This document shows, piece after piece, positions 8,199-16,653 of a stretch of DNA of 64,000 bases (position 1 is the stretch's first letter; the number at the start of each line of letters is the position of its first letter). Under the pieces are notes generated by a model. It made no database searches. It was not told where the DNA came from and worked only from the letters and a program-made list of their open reading frames with translations. The translations under genes and the position numbers were made by a program. The DNA is from an uncultured Acetobacteraceae bacterium (lineage in GTDB: Bacteria > Pseudomonadota > Alphaproteobacteria > Acetobacterales > Acetobacteraceae). The stretch lies in the NCBI GenBank assembly GCA_903918315.1, contig CAIXEA010000133.1:1-64000 (forward strand). Direction: 5' to 3'.

Positions 8199-10994
8199 AT
8201 GACCGACGCATCCGCCCCCATCCCGGCTGCAACCCTGGCGCAGGCGCTGCTGGCGCTGACCGCGCGCCTCGGGGAACGAACGGCGGAGGATCCGTTCGGC
8301 AATCCCGTCATGATGGTCGCCCTCGCGATCACCCGGCGGATCGACAACGCCACCCTGACCTTCGATGAGATCACGGACCTGATCCGGGAACTGCGCGATG
8401 ACGCCGCCCGGGCCCGCGCCGTGCGACTGGCGGATTATGTCGGCGGCCTCGACCCTGACACCAACGATGCGGTGCTGGAGAGGCTGGCGCGGCAAATCCT
8501 CCGCCCCGATCCCAATGACAGCCCGGTGCGCTGGGCCGAATACCGGGCGCAGGTCGAGCGTCCCCGCTTCGCCGCCGTCTTTACCGCCCATCCCACCTTC
8601 GCCTTGCCGGAACCCGTCTGTCTGGCCCTCGCCAAAGCGGCCTCTGGCGCGCCCTTCCCCGTCTTCAACTCCCACCGCCCGCCGAAAATCACGTTGGCCG
8701 AGGAATTCGCCCGCGCCACCGCCGCCATGCTCAATGGCCGTGACGCCATCGACCGCTTCAACGCCGCCTTGCTGACCGTGGCGCGCGAAACCTGGCCCGA
8801 CCGCTGGACCGAGCTCACCCCCCGCCCCGTCATCCTCTCCAGCTGGGTCGGCTACGACACCGATGGGCGCACCGATATCGGCTGGTGGGACACGCTGCGG
8901 CTGCGGCTGGAAATGAAGCAGCTGCAGCTGACGCGGCTGCATGCCGAAATGGTCTCCCTGCCCTCCGGCGGCGCGCTGGCCGAACGCATCCAGGCCGCGA
9001 TGGACGCTGTCGCCACCCAGATCACGACCTGCCCGACGCAGCCCGACCCGGCCGCCGTGGCCAGCTTCGCGCAAGCCTTGGTCACCCAACGCGACACCGC
9101 CCTGACTACGCCCGCGCCGCTGCTGCCCCTGTTCACCGACGCCATCGCGCAGGCGGAAGCCGACGAACAGCTGCTGCTCTGCGTCGCCCGCGCCGGGCTG
9201 GTCTCGCACGGCCTCGCTCTGGCGCATACGCATGTGCGGTTGAACGCGGCGCAAGTGCATAATGTGGTGCGCCAGCGCCTGGGTCTGACCGACCCGCCGG
9301 AGGATCCGGCCCGCCGCCGGGCTTTGTTCGCCTCCATCAACGCCGCTTTGGATACGGTTGAGCCGGTGCCGGTCGACTTTGGCGGCATGCTGGCCGAACA
9401 GGCCTCGGCGGCGAAGTTGATGATGACAGTGGCGCAGATCGTCAAACACATCGACGGCTCCGCCCCCGTCCGGTTCCTGATCGCGGAGACCGAGACCGGC
9501 TACACCCTGCTGGCCGCGCTCTGGCTGGCGAAGCTGTTCGGCATCGCCGACAGGATCGAAATCAGCCCCTTGTTCGAAACCGCCGAGGCCCTGGAACGCG
9601 GCGCCGGCGTGCTGGAGGAGGCGCTGCGCAGCCCGCATTACCGCGCCTACCTCAAATCCACCGGCAAGCTGGCGCTGCAATTCGGCTACTCCGACTCCGG
9701 ACGCTATGTCGGCCAGCTCGCCGCCAGCTATCTGATCGAGCGGCTGCGCCTGAAAATCGGCCAGACCCTGGCGAACCACGGAATCACCGGGGTCGAGGTC
9801 ATCCTGTTCGACACCCACGGCGAGAGTATCGGCCGCGGCGCCCATCCCGGCTCCCTGGCGGATCGTCTGAAATACCTGTCGCCGACGGCGTCGCGTCAGG
9901 CGCTGCATCGCGCCGGACTGACGGTGCGGGAGGAAGCGGCCTGGCAGGGCAGCGACGGCTATCTGCTGTTCGGCACCCCCGATCTGGCGCTGGCGACGAT
10001 CGCGCGCATCGCTGAACAGACCTACCACCCGGCGGCGGGGCCGATCGAGGATCCAGTCTACGCGGACCCGGATTTCGCGGCGGATTTCTTTGCCACCGTG
10101 CGCTCGGGGATGGAGGGGCTGGTGGAGGATGCCGGCTACGGCGCCATCCTTGGCGCGTTTGGCCCGTCCTTGGTAGATTCCACCGGATCGCGCCCGGCGG
10201 CGCGGCAGGCGGATGGGATGGGCGCGGCGCGGGTGCGCCATCCGCGCGACCTGCGGGCGATCCCGAACAATGCGATCCTGCAGCAGCTCGGCTGGTGCGC
10301 GAACACGCTGCAAGGCCTGGGCGCGGCGGCCTCCCGCCATCCCGAGACCTTCACCGACATGCGGATCAACAGCCGCCGCTTCCACCGGGCACTGGATTTT
10401 GCCGCCCATGCCATGGCGCATTCGGATATCGAGGTATTGCGCGCGGTGGTGACGACCTTGGACCCCGGCAGCTGGCTCGACCGCGCCGCCCATACCCAAC
10501 GCCCTGGTCGGAGGGAGGCGCTGGTGGCGGTCGCGCGGGCATTGGAGCGGCTGGATATCTGGGCCGCGGCGCAGTCGATGTTCCGGCGGATTTCAGCCGA
10601 TCATCTGGCGTTGCGCGTGGCGTGGCCGGATGCGCCGCGCATGGCGACGCGGGAGGTGCTGCTGCATGCGCTGCGGCTGGCGTTGATCCATCGGATCTGG
10701 CTGCTTTCGACCGACATTTCAGACTTCGCGCCGCGCTATGGCGTGACCCGCCCGACGCTGGAGGCGGCGATCCTGCGGCTGGACATCGACGCCTCCTTAC
10801 GCATCCTGGCCGAGATCTTTCCGGCGGCGGCCGATCCGGCGGGGGGCGCGGATTATGCGGAGCCGGCGGCACCGCGGGGCAGCGGCAGCTATGAACGCGA
10901 ACACCGGGAGATTTTCGACCCGATGCGCCGGTTGTTCGGTTTGGTGCGGGAGATCGCGACGGCGATCACCCATGATGTCGGGGCTTTTGGGTAG
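8199..10994 (+). CDS. Phosphoenolpyruvate carboxylase homologue with altered active site
   Basis: At 931 residues it has the length and fold signature of PEP carboxylase, which adds bicarbonate to PEP to make oxaloacetate. The N-terminal catalytic His is present (FTAHPT, H131), as is the GYSDS block (496-500). However the next residues are GRY where active enzymes have xKD, so the catalytic Lys is replaced by Arg (R502). The FHGRGG loop reads FDTHGESIGRG (537-547), losing the His and the first Arg. The conserved C-terminal NTG is absent; the protein ends in AFG. It stands alone. Either it is a divergent carboxylase or it has another function, so I withhold the symbol ppc. Confidence 0.75.
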   Translation: MTDASAPIPAATLAQALLALTARLGERTAEDPFGNPVMMVALAITRRIDNATLTFDEITDLIRELRDDAARARAVRLADYVGGLDPDTNDAVLERLARQILRPDPNDSPVRWAEYRAQVERPRFAAVFTAHPTFALPEPVCLALAKAASGAPFPVFNSHRPPKITLAEEFARATAAMLNGRDAIDRFNAALLTVARETWPDRWTELTPRPVILSSWVGYDTDGRTDIGWWDTLRLRLEMKQLQLTRLHAEMVSLPSGGALAERIQAAMDAVATQITTCPTQPDPAAVASFAQALVTQRDTALTTPAPLLPLFTDAIAQAEADEQLLLCVARAGLVSHGLALAHTHVRLNAAQVHNVVRQRLGLTDPPEDPARRRALFASINAALDTVEPVPVDFGGMLAEQASAAKLMMTVAQIVKHIDGSAPVRFLIAETETGYTLLAALWLAKLFGIADRIEISPLFETAEALERGAGVLEEALRSPHYRAYLKSTGKLALQFGYSDSGRYVGQLAASYLIERLRLKIGQTLANHGITGVEVILFDTHGESIGRGAHPGSLADRLKYLSPTASRQALHRAGLTVREEAAWQGSDGYLLFGTPDLALATIARIAEQTYHPAAGPIEDPVYADPDFAADFFATVRSGMEGLVEDAGYGAILGAFGPSLVDSTGSRPAARQADGMGAARVRHPRDLRAIPNNAILQQLGWCANTLQGLGAAASRHPETFTDMRINSRRFHRALDFAAHAMAHSDIEVLRAVVTTLDPGSWLDRAAHTQRPGRREALVAVARALERLDIWAAAQSMFRRISADHLALRVAWPDAPRMATREVLLHALRLALIHRIWLLSTDISDFAPRYGVTRPTLEAAILRLDIDASLRILAEIFPAAADPAGGADYAEPAAPRGSGSYEREHREIFDPMRRLFGLVREIATAITHDVGAFG

Positions 10995-11108
10995 CGCCGC
11001 GGGCATTGGTACATTCCGATTCTATGACAGCATTCGGTGAGGGCGCACATCGGGGCATTGACGTCCTGGTTCGCGTCGGATCGGGGTCTCATTCAGGAGT
11101 GCCTTCCC

Positions 11109-11444
11109 ATGAAAAACCCGTTGTTTACGATCGCGGCCGCGGCCGTGCTCATGATGAGCGCCGGACTTGCGGTGGCCCAGACCACAACGACCACGACGAC
11201 GGAATGGACGAACGATCAAGGCAAGACGTTCACCGAATATTCCACGTCGAAGAAGTATAACTCCATCGCCGATCCGGCGATGAAGCCCACCGTCGGCATG
11301 GTGTTGCCGGGCAGCGTTACCGTCTACACGCTGCCGGATACGATGCACATCACGTCACCGGATCGTTACCGGTATGCGATCATCAATGATCATGCGGTCG
11401 TCGTCGATACAACGACCCGCAAGGTCGTTCATACCTGGGATTGA
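11109..11444 (+). CDS. Exported DUF1236-like protein
   Basis: The 111-residue product has a signal peptide (to about AVAQ) followed by a Thr-rich stretch of seven Thr. The C-terminal core ends in YRYAIINDHAVVVDTTTRKVVHTW, split here as YRYAIINDHAVV and DTTTRKVVHTW, which matches the DUF1236 pattern seen in many alphaproteobacteria. The ATG at 11109 follows a CAGGAG ribosome site. An in-frame start at 11037 would put a non-signal sequence ahead of the signal peptide. Function is unknown and the location is probably periplasmic. Confidence 0.7.
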   Translation: MKNPLFTIAAAAVLMMSAGLAVAQTTTTTTTEWTNDQGKTFTEYSTSKKYNSIADPAMKPTVGMVLPGSVTVYTLPDTMHITSPDRYRYAIINDHAVVVDTTTRKVVHTWD

Positions 11445-11475
11445 TCGTTCCGGGCTGAGCACTGACGGGTCTGCT

Positions 11476-11519
11476 GGACGCCATGACAGGTCCCTGGTTT
11501 GGGGCCGGTCATGGCGTCC
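11476..11519. terminator. Strong hairpin between the convergent DUF1236 and selO genes
   Basis: Perfect 12-bp arms GGACGCCATGAC/GTCATGGCGTCC continue into GGTCCC/GGGGCC. The following T-run is weak (TTCGTT), so it may be a terminator or an mRNA-stabilising hairpin. Confidence 0.55.
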
Positions 11520-11570
11520 TTCGTTGGGCGAGGGATGATAAGCGGCGTGGGACAGTTACCCGACCTGCGG

Positions 11571-13040
11571 TTACGTTCCGCAGAACGTCTGGCGCACCCG
11601 TTCGGACTCCGCCGGCGGTTCGGCATCGCGTTCCATACCCGGCTGGTCATCATAAGGCCGGGACAGCACCGCCAGCAATTCCTCGAAGGGCCCGAAATCA
11701 TCGCGCTCGATCGCCGCGTTCAGGGCCGCTTCCACCCGGTGGTTGCGCGGAATGAAGGCCGGGTTGATCGCCCGCATCGCGGTCCGGCGCGCCTCGGGGG
11801 AGGCGTCTTCTGACGCCAGCCGCGCCAGCCAGCGCCCGTGCCATGCGTCGAACGCGGTGACATCCAGGAACAGGTCGCGGGCGGCGGCGCCATCGCCCTC
11901 CCCCAACCGGCGGAAGGTCAGGGTGAAATCGGCGTTGTTGGCCATCATCCGTTTCAGCAGGTCCTGCGCCAGTTCGTCATCGTCCGCCTGCGTTTGCGCC
12001 AGGCCGATCTTGCGGCGCAGGAGCGCGGCATATTCGCCGTGGAAGCGGGGGCCGAACACGCCGAGCACTTCCTTCGCCGCCTCCAGCGCCTTGTCCTGAT
12101 CCGGGTCGATCAGCGGCAGCAGCGTCTCCGCCAGCCGGCTGACATTCCAGAGTCCGATGCTCGGCTGATTGCCGTAGGCGTAGCGGGCGTTCTGGTCGAT
12201 CGAACTGAACACCGTCCCCGGATGGTATTCGTCCATGAACGCGCAAGGGCCGTAATCGATCGTTTCACCGGCCACGGAGCAATTGTCGGTGTTCATGACC
12301 CCATGGATAAAGCCGATGGACAGCCAGCGCGCGATCAGGCTGGCCTGACGCTCCGCCACCATGCGCAGGAATGCCAGATAGGGCTTCGCTTCCCGCGCAG
12401 CCTCCGGATAGTGCCGGGCGATCGCATGGTCCGCCAGCAGCGTCACGGCCTCATTATCCCCGCGCGCCGCGAAATACTGGAACGTGCCGACGCGGATATG
12501 GCTGGACGCGACGCGGGTCAGCACGCCACCGGGGAGCATGGTTTCCCGCACCACATCCTCGCCCGTCGTCACCGCCGCCAAGGCCCGGGTGGTGGGCAGG
12601 CCGAGCGCGGCCATCGCCTCACTGACCAGATATTCCCGCAGCACGGGTCCTAGCGCCGCCCGCCCATCGCCGCGGCGGGAGAACGGGGTTGGCCCCGCGC
12701 CCTTGAGCTGGATGTCGCGACGCAGGCCGTCCTTGCCGACGACCTCCCCCAGCAGGATGGCGCGGCCATCTCCGAGTTGCGGGTTGAAATGGCCGAATTG
12801 GTGCCCGGCATAGGCCAGGGCGACCGAGGCGGCGCCCTCTGGCACGCGATTGCCGGACAGGACCGCGATGCCATCCGCACTGGCCAGGAAGGCGGGATCG
12901 ATCCCCAGCTGCTCCGCCAAAGCACTATTGACCCGGATCAGCTTCGGTTCCGCCACGGGCGTCGGGGCAAGCTGGGCGAAGAAGCGCTCCGGCAGGCGGG
13001 CATAGCTGTTGTCGAAGGCGAACTGGACGGTCATGCGCAT
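11571..13040 (-). CDS. selO: SelO/YdiU-family protein adenylyltransferase
   Basis: The 489-residue product is a full-length SelO pseudokinase, a family that transfers AMP from ATP to Ser, Thr or Tyr of target proteins in redox stress. Signatures visible are YAGHQFGHFNPQLGDGRA, the QLKGAGPTPFSRRGDGRA glycine-rich region, LREYLVSEAM and the IHGVMNTDN catalytic-loop segment with DYGPCAFMD after it. The C-terminus ends in TFCGT, keeping the conserved Cys that replaces the selenocysteine of animal SelO. Translation may begin at 13040 or at the next ATG, 13034. It is convergent with the DUF1236 gene and followed upstream by the DMT exporter on the same strand. Confidence 0.93.
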   Translation of the reverse strand: MRMTVQFAFDNSYARLPERFFAQLAPTPVAEPKLIRVNSALAEQLGIDPAFLASADGIAVLSGNRVPEGAASVALAYAGHQFGHFNPQLGDGRAILLGEVVGKDGLRRDIQLKGAGPTPFSRRGDGRAALGPVLREYLVSEAMAALGLPTTRALAAVTTGEDVVRETMLPGGVLTRVASSHIRVGTFQYFAARGDNEAVTLLADHAIARHYPEAAREAKPYLAFLRMVAERQASLIARWLSIGFIHGVMNTDNCSVAGETIDYGPCAFMDEYHPGTVFSSIDQNARYAYGNQPSIGLWNVSRLAETLLPLIDPDQDKALEAAKEVLGVFGPRFHGEYAALLRRKIGLAQTQADDDELAQDLLKRMMANNADFTLTFRRLGEGDGAAARDLFLDVTAFDAWHGRWLARLASEDASPEARRTAMRAINPAFIPRNHRVEAALNAAIERDDFGPFEELLAVLSRPYDDQPGMERDAEPPAESERVRQTFCGT

Positions 13041-13064
13041 GGTTCCTGTCGCGTCGGGGCGCGG

Positions 13065-13949
13065 TCAGCGGCGGCGGGTACGAGACCACCCCATATAGAG
13101 GCCCGCCGACACGATTACACCCGCCCCCAGGAAAGTCGGCGCGTCCGGCAGTTGGCCGAACATCAGGTAGCCAACCCCCACCGACCCCAGGAGCTGGAAA
13201 TACTGGAACGGGGCGATGATATTGGCCGGCGCGTAGCTCAAGGCCCGCACCACGCAGTAATGCCCCAGCCCGCCGATGGCGCCGAGCGAGCAGAACAGCA
13301 GGAAATCCATGAAGCTGACCGGAAATTTGCCCACGAAGGGCAGCACCACCAGCATGGCCACCGCCCCGAAGGCGGAGCTGTAGAACGTGGTGGTGGCGAT
13401 CGAGTCCACATTCGCGCCCATCCGGGTGAGGATCTGATACAGCGCGAAGCAGGTGGCGCTCCCGATGAGAAACAGCGAGGACGGGTGAAACACGGCGGTG
13501 CCGGGCCGGATCACGATCAGCACCCCGATGAAGCCCACCGCGATGGCGATGCCATGGCCAAGGGTGGTTTTCTCCCCCAGCATCGGCCAGGCCAAAATCG
13601 CCACGAACAGCGGCCCCATCATGCCGATCGCCGCCGCGTCGGCGATCGGCTGATACACGATCGCGGCCACGAAAAAGCAATTCGACACGCATTGGATGAT
13701 GGATCGCGCCAACTGGATCTTCGGCTGGCGGGTGATGAACATGCTGATGCCCCGGCTTGGCAGGAAGGCCATGACCGAGAACACGACATGGCCGAAAAAC
13801 CGGGCCCAGGAGACCTCCAGCGTGCTGTAGGTCCCGCCAAGGATTTTCGCGAAGGCGTTCATGAAGGGGAACATCGTGCCCGCCAGGCACATCAGCCCGA
13901 TGCCCATGAGGATGCGCACCCGCTCACTGGCGGCCGGGCGGGTCAGCAT
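13065..13949 (-). CDS. DMT-family (EamA) transporter
   Basis: The 294-residue inner-membrane protein has ten predicted helices arranged as two EamA repeats, typical of drug/metabolite exporters. The start was set at the ATG at 13949 because upstream sequence in the same frame is polar and low-complexity and the family is about 290-300 residues long. Its stop is 24 bp upstream of the selO start on the same strand, so the two may be co-transcribed. It is divergent from the hydroxy-acid oxidase gene. The substrate is unknown. Confidence 0.85.
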   Translation of the reverse strand: MLTRPAASERVRILMGIGLMCLAGTMFPFMNAFAKILGGTYSTLEVSWARFFGHVVFSVMAFLPSRGISMFITRQPKIQLARSIIQCVSNCFFVAAIVYQPIADAAAIGMMGPLFVAILAWPMLGEKTTLGHGIAIAVGFIGVLIVIRPGTAVFHPSSLFLIGSATCFALYQILTRMGANVDSIATTTFYSSAFGAVAMLVVLPFVGKFPVSFMDFLLFCSLGAIGGLGHYCVVRALSYAPANIIAPFQYFQLLGSVGVGYLMFGQLPDAPTFLGAGVIVSAGLYMGWSRTRRR

Positions 13950-14108
13950 AAGGGGACGCGACAGCTCAACATGGCGCCGCGTGTAGCGCCATTCGGGGCC
14001 GCGCGTCGGCTGCCATTTGGCGCATGGCTGCCCCTGCGGCCCGTCGCCCTTTTCCGCCGCCGTCCGCCCCGGCAATATGGGCGGCACAGCAGAGGGAACA
14101 ACCCGTTC

Positions 14109-15314
14109 ATGAGCGGCATCGACAGCGCCATCAATATCGACGACCTCAAGCGCATGGCGAAGCGCCGCCTGCCGAAGATCATGTACGATTTCATCGAAGG
14201 CGGCGTCGAGGACGAGGTTGGCCTGCGAACCAATGCCAAGGCCTTCAGCGATCTGCGCCTGGTGCCGCGCTATTACATCGACACCGCCAAACGCGAGCAG
14301 AAAGCCACCCTGTTCGGGCGCACCTATGCCAGCCCCTTCGGCATCGCCCCCACTGGCATGGCCGGCGCGTTCCGCAAGGACGCGGAATTGTTCCTGGCGC
14401 AGGCGGCGAACGATGCCGACATTCCTTACCTGATGTCCGGCGCGGCCAATGCGTCGATGGAGCAGGCCGCCAGGTTGGCGCCCAGAAACATGTGGTACCA
14501 AATCTATGGTGCCAAAGAGCGCCGCTTCCAGCTCGATCTGGTCAAGCGCGCCATCGACTCAGGCATGACCGTGCTGGCGTTGACCTGCGACGTGCCGGTG
14601 TCGTCCAACCGGGAGCGCAATCGCCGCAACGGCTTCGTCCGCCCGCTGCGCATGACCCTGCCGACAATCCTGGAAGCGATGCTGCACCCGGCCTGGGTGA
14701 TCAACTACTACCGCCAGGGCGGCCTGCCGATGCTGGGCAACTGGCAGCCTTACGCGGCGTCCGGCTCGTCCCCCGATCAGGTCGCGGATTTGTTCGCCAG
14801 CCAGACCCCCGACCCCAGCCAGACCTGGCGGGATGTGGAGGCCATCCGCTCGATCTGGAACGGGCCGTTGATCCTGAAGGGGATCATGCACCCCGAGGAT
14901 GCGCGCATCGCCATTGGTCAGGGGGTGGATGGGATGATCGTGTCCAACCATGGCGCGCGGCAGTTGGACATGATGCCGTCACCGCTGGACATGCTGCCGA
15001 TGATCCGCAACGCGGTGGGGCCGGATGTGCCGCTGCTGCTCGATAGCGGCGTGCGGCGCGGGTCGGATATCGTCTCGGCCTTGTGCCTCGGGGCGGATTT
15101 CGTGCTGACCGGGCGGGCGACTTTGTATGGCGCGACGGCGGGCGGCCTGGCCGGGGTGAAGAAGGCGGTGTCGATCCTCCAGCGCGAGATTGATCTGGTG
15201 ATGGGCCAGATCGGGGCGCTGAATCTGGATGCGCTCGGGCCGCATTATTTCCTGGAGACGGTGCGGGCGGAGGAAGAGCGGCGCAACACCGGGGCGATGG
15301 GGGGGCGGCGCTGA
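14109..15314 (+). CDS. FMN-dependent alpha-hydroxy-acid oxidase/dehydrogenase (LldD-like)
   Basis: The 401-residue product belongs to the L-lactate dehydrogenase/glycolate oxidase/mandelate dehydrogenase family, which oxidises 2-hydroxy acids to 2-keto acids. The FMN barrel signatures are present: PFGIAPTGMAG, the WYQIYG segment, the LILKG lysine and the active-site SNHGARQLD with its His and Arg, then LLDSGVRRGSD and LGADFVLTGR. The ATG at 14109 follows a GAGGGA ribosome site; the frame is open upstream for over 1 kb, but that part is antisense to selO and the exporter. A lutA-like Fe-S protein lies at 44.7 kb, but no lactate permease is nearby, so the substrate is open. Confidence 0.9.
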   Translation: MSGIDSAINIDDLKRMAKRRLPKIMYDFIEGGVEDEVGLRTNAKAFSDLRLVPRYYIDTAKREQKATLFGRTYASPFGIAPTGMAGAFRKDAELFLAQAANDADIPYLMSGAANASMEQAARLAPRNMWYQIYGAKERRFQLDLVKRAIDSGMTVLALTCDVPVSSNRERNRRNGFVRPLRMTLPTILEAMLHPAWVINYYRQGGLPMLGNWQPYAASGSSPDQVADLFASQTPDPSQTWRDVEAIRSIWNGPLILKGIMHPEDARIAIGQGVDGMIVSNHGARQLDMMPSPLDMLPMIRNAVGPDVPLLLDSGVRRGSDIVSALCLGADFVLTGRATLYGATAGGLAGVKKAVSILQREIDLVMGQIGALNLDALGPHYFLETVRAEEERRNTGAMGGRR

Positions 15315-15327
15315 CCCCAGCGCTCCC

Positions 15328-16653
15328 TCAGGCCATAAGCGTCGCCACCAGCGCGTCAATTTCCACCGTCAGGAAGCGAATATACAGGTCCGACACGCCG
15401 TAAGGCAGAACCAGCCACTTCCCATGGCGCATCGCCCCGCAGGAATAGACGACGTTCGGCACATAGCCCTCCCGCTCAGCCCCCAGGGACTGGATCAGTG
15501 GGGCCTTGGAGCGCGCGATGACCTTGCAGGGATCATCCTTGTCGAGCAGTGCCGCGCCGATGGTATAAGTGCGCATCGCACCCACGCCATGGGTCAGCAA
15601 GAGCCATCGATCGCCCAGATCGATCGGTGCCCCGCAATTCCCCAGTTGCACGAATTCCCAGGGATATTCCGGGCGGAGCAGGATCTGGCCATCATCCCAA
15701 GAGTATAAATTATCGGAAAGACTGAGATGGATGTTCTCATTGTCCTGCCGTCCGATCATCGCGTATTTCCCGCCAATCTTGCGGGGAAACAGAGCCATGC
15801 CCTTGTTGCGCGCGGCGGTGCCGTTCAACGGGCTTAGCCGGAACTCCTGAAAGTCGCGGGTTTCCAGCAACTCCGACCGGATTCCCAGGCCGCTATAGGC
15901 GGTATAGGTCGCGAAATAGGTCGTCACACCGTCATTGTCGAAGGCGACAAAGCGGGCGTCCTCGATGCCGTTCTTTTGGGCTTCGGTGATCGGATAAATA
16001 ACCCGTTCCGACAACGTGGCATCGCGGCCGAAAACAGCGTCGATTTCCTCACCTTGCGGCATCGGCGTCCGGCCCCGGACATAAGGCGTGCGGGCAAGCC
16101 GCGCCGCCGGGTCGAGGCTGAGGTCACCCGAGGCGGTCATCGTACCGGAACGGAACGTCAAAGACGAAATATGGCCCTCGCCGACCCCCCGCACGCTCAT
16201 GATAAAGCGTAAGCCACCCGTTGGCGCGTCGGACTGGTCTGGATGCGGGACAATACTGGGATTGAACAGCGCCGCCGCCTCGAACGAATATTCATTGAGG
16301 AAATAGGCGCCCACCAGCCGCCGGCGGGATACGCCCAGGACGGGATGCGGCTGCAACGCCACCTCCATCTCCGCGGCACGGGTATCGAGCAATTCGACAA
16401 AAGCCGGGTGACGGTGTTCAAATCCAAGCAGTACACCCGCCAGTTCGACCTCCACGACCTCCGGCGACAGGGCAACGATCCGGTCTACGATGTGGTTGAC
16501 CCGAGGCCGATCGATCGGGTTAAGATCGCGCGGCTCGACCGAGGGCCGAAATGGACGGGATATGACCCGCCGCGGGTCCGGCCGCAGACACAGGTCATGA
16601 TGAATAAACAAGGACGAACCGGGTTCAACAAGGGGCAATCGGGGGTCAGGCAT
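15328..16653 (-). CDS. GH130-family glycoside phosphorylase-like protein
   Basis: The 441-residue protein resembles GH130 beta-mannoside phosphorylases, five-bladed beta-propeller enzymes that cleave beta-mannosides with phosphate. The family signature is NGIEDARFV with the presumed proton donor D232, followed by a TYTAYSG segment. There is no signal peptide, so it is cytosolic. The ATG at 16653 overlaps the end of the GT4-fusion gene by 8 bp, making it the third gene of a manA-GT4-GH130 operon. It converges with the hydroxy-acid oxidase gene, with 13 bp between the stops. The exact linkage cleaved or made is unknown. Confidence 0.8.
   Translation of the reverse strand: MPDPRLPLVEPGSSLFIHHDLCLRPDPRRVISRPFRPSVEPRDLNPIDRPRVNHIVDRIVALSPEVVEVELAGVLLGFEHRHPAFVELLDTRAAEMEVALQPHPVLGVSRRRLVGAYFLNEYSFEAAALFNPSIVPHPDQSDAPTGGLRFIMSVRGVGEGHISSLTFRSGTMTASGDLSLDPAARLARTPYVRGRTPMPQGEEIDAVFGRDATLSERVIYPITEAQKNGIEDARFVAFDNDGVTTYFATYTAYSGLGIRSELLETRDFQEFRLSPLNGTAARNKGMALFPRKIGGKYAMIGRQDNENIHLSLSDNLYSWDDGQILLRPEYPWEFVQLGNCGAPIDLGDRWLLLTHGVGAMRTYTIGAALLDKDDPCKVIARSKAPLIQSLGAEREGYVPNVVYSCGAMRHGKWLVLPYGVSDLYIRFLTVEIDALVATLMA

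Noticed and set aside
8043-10499. 818-codon open frame on the minus strand
   Set aside because: It is antisense to the PEPC homologue. It has an Arg/Gly/Gln-rich composition with no domain, as expected for a shadow frame in GC-rich DNA.
12777-14108. Long in-frame extension upstream of the hydroxy-acid oxidase
   Set aside because: It is antisense to selO and the DMT exporter, low-complexity and His/Arg/Gln-rich. The ATG at 14109 has a ribosome site and starts the family homology.
13950-14501. N-terminal extension of the DMT transporter to 478 residues
   Set aside because: It is antisense to the oxidase gene, polar and unlike any transporter. The first helix begins just after the ATG at 13949.
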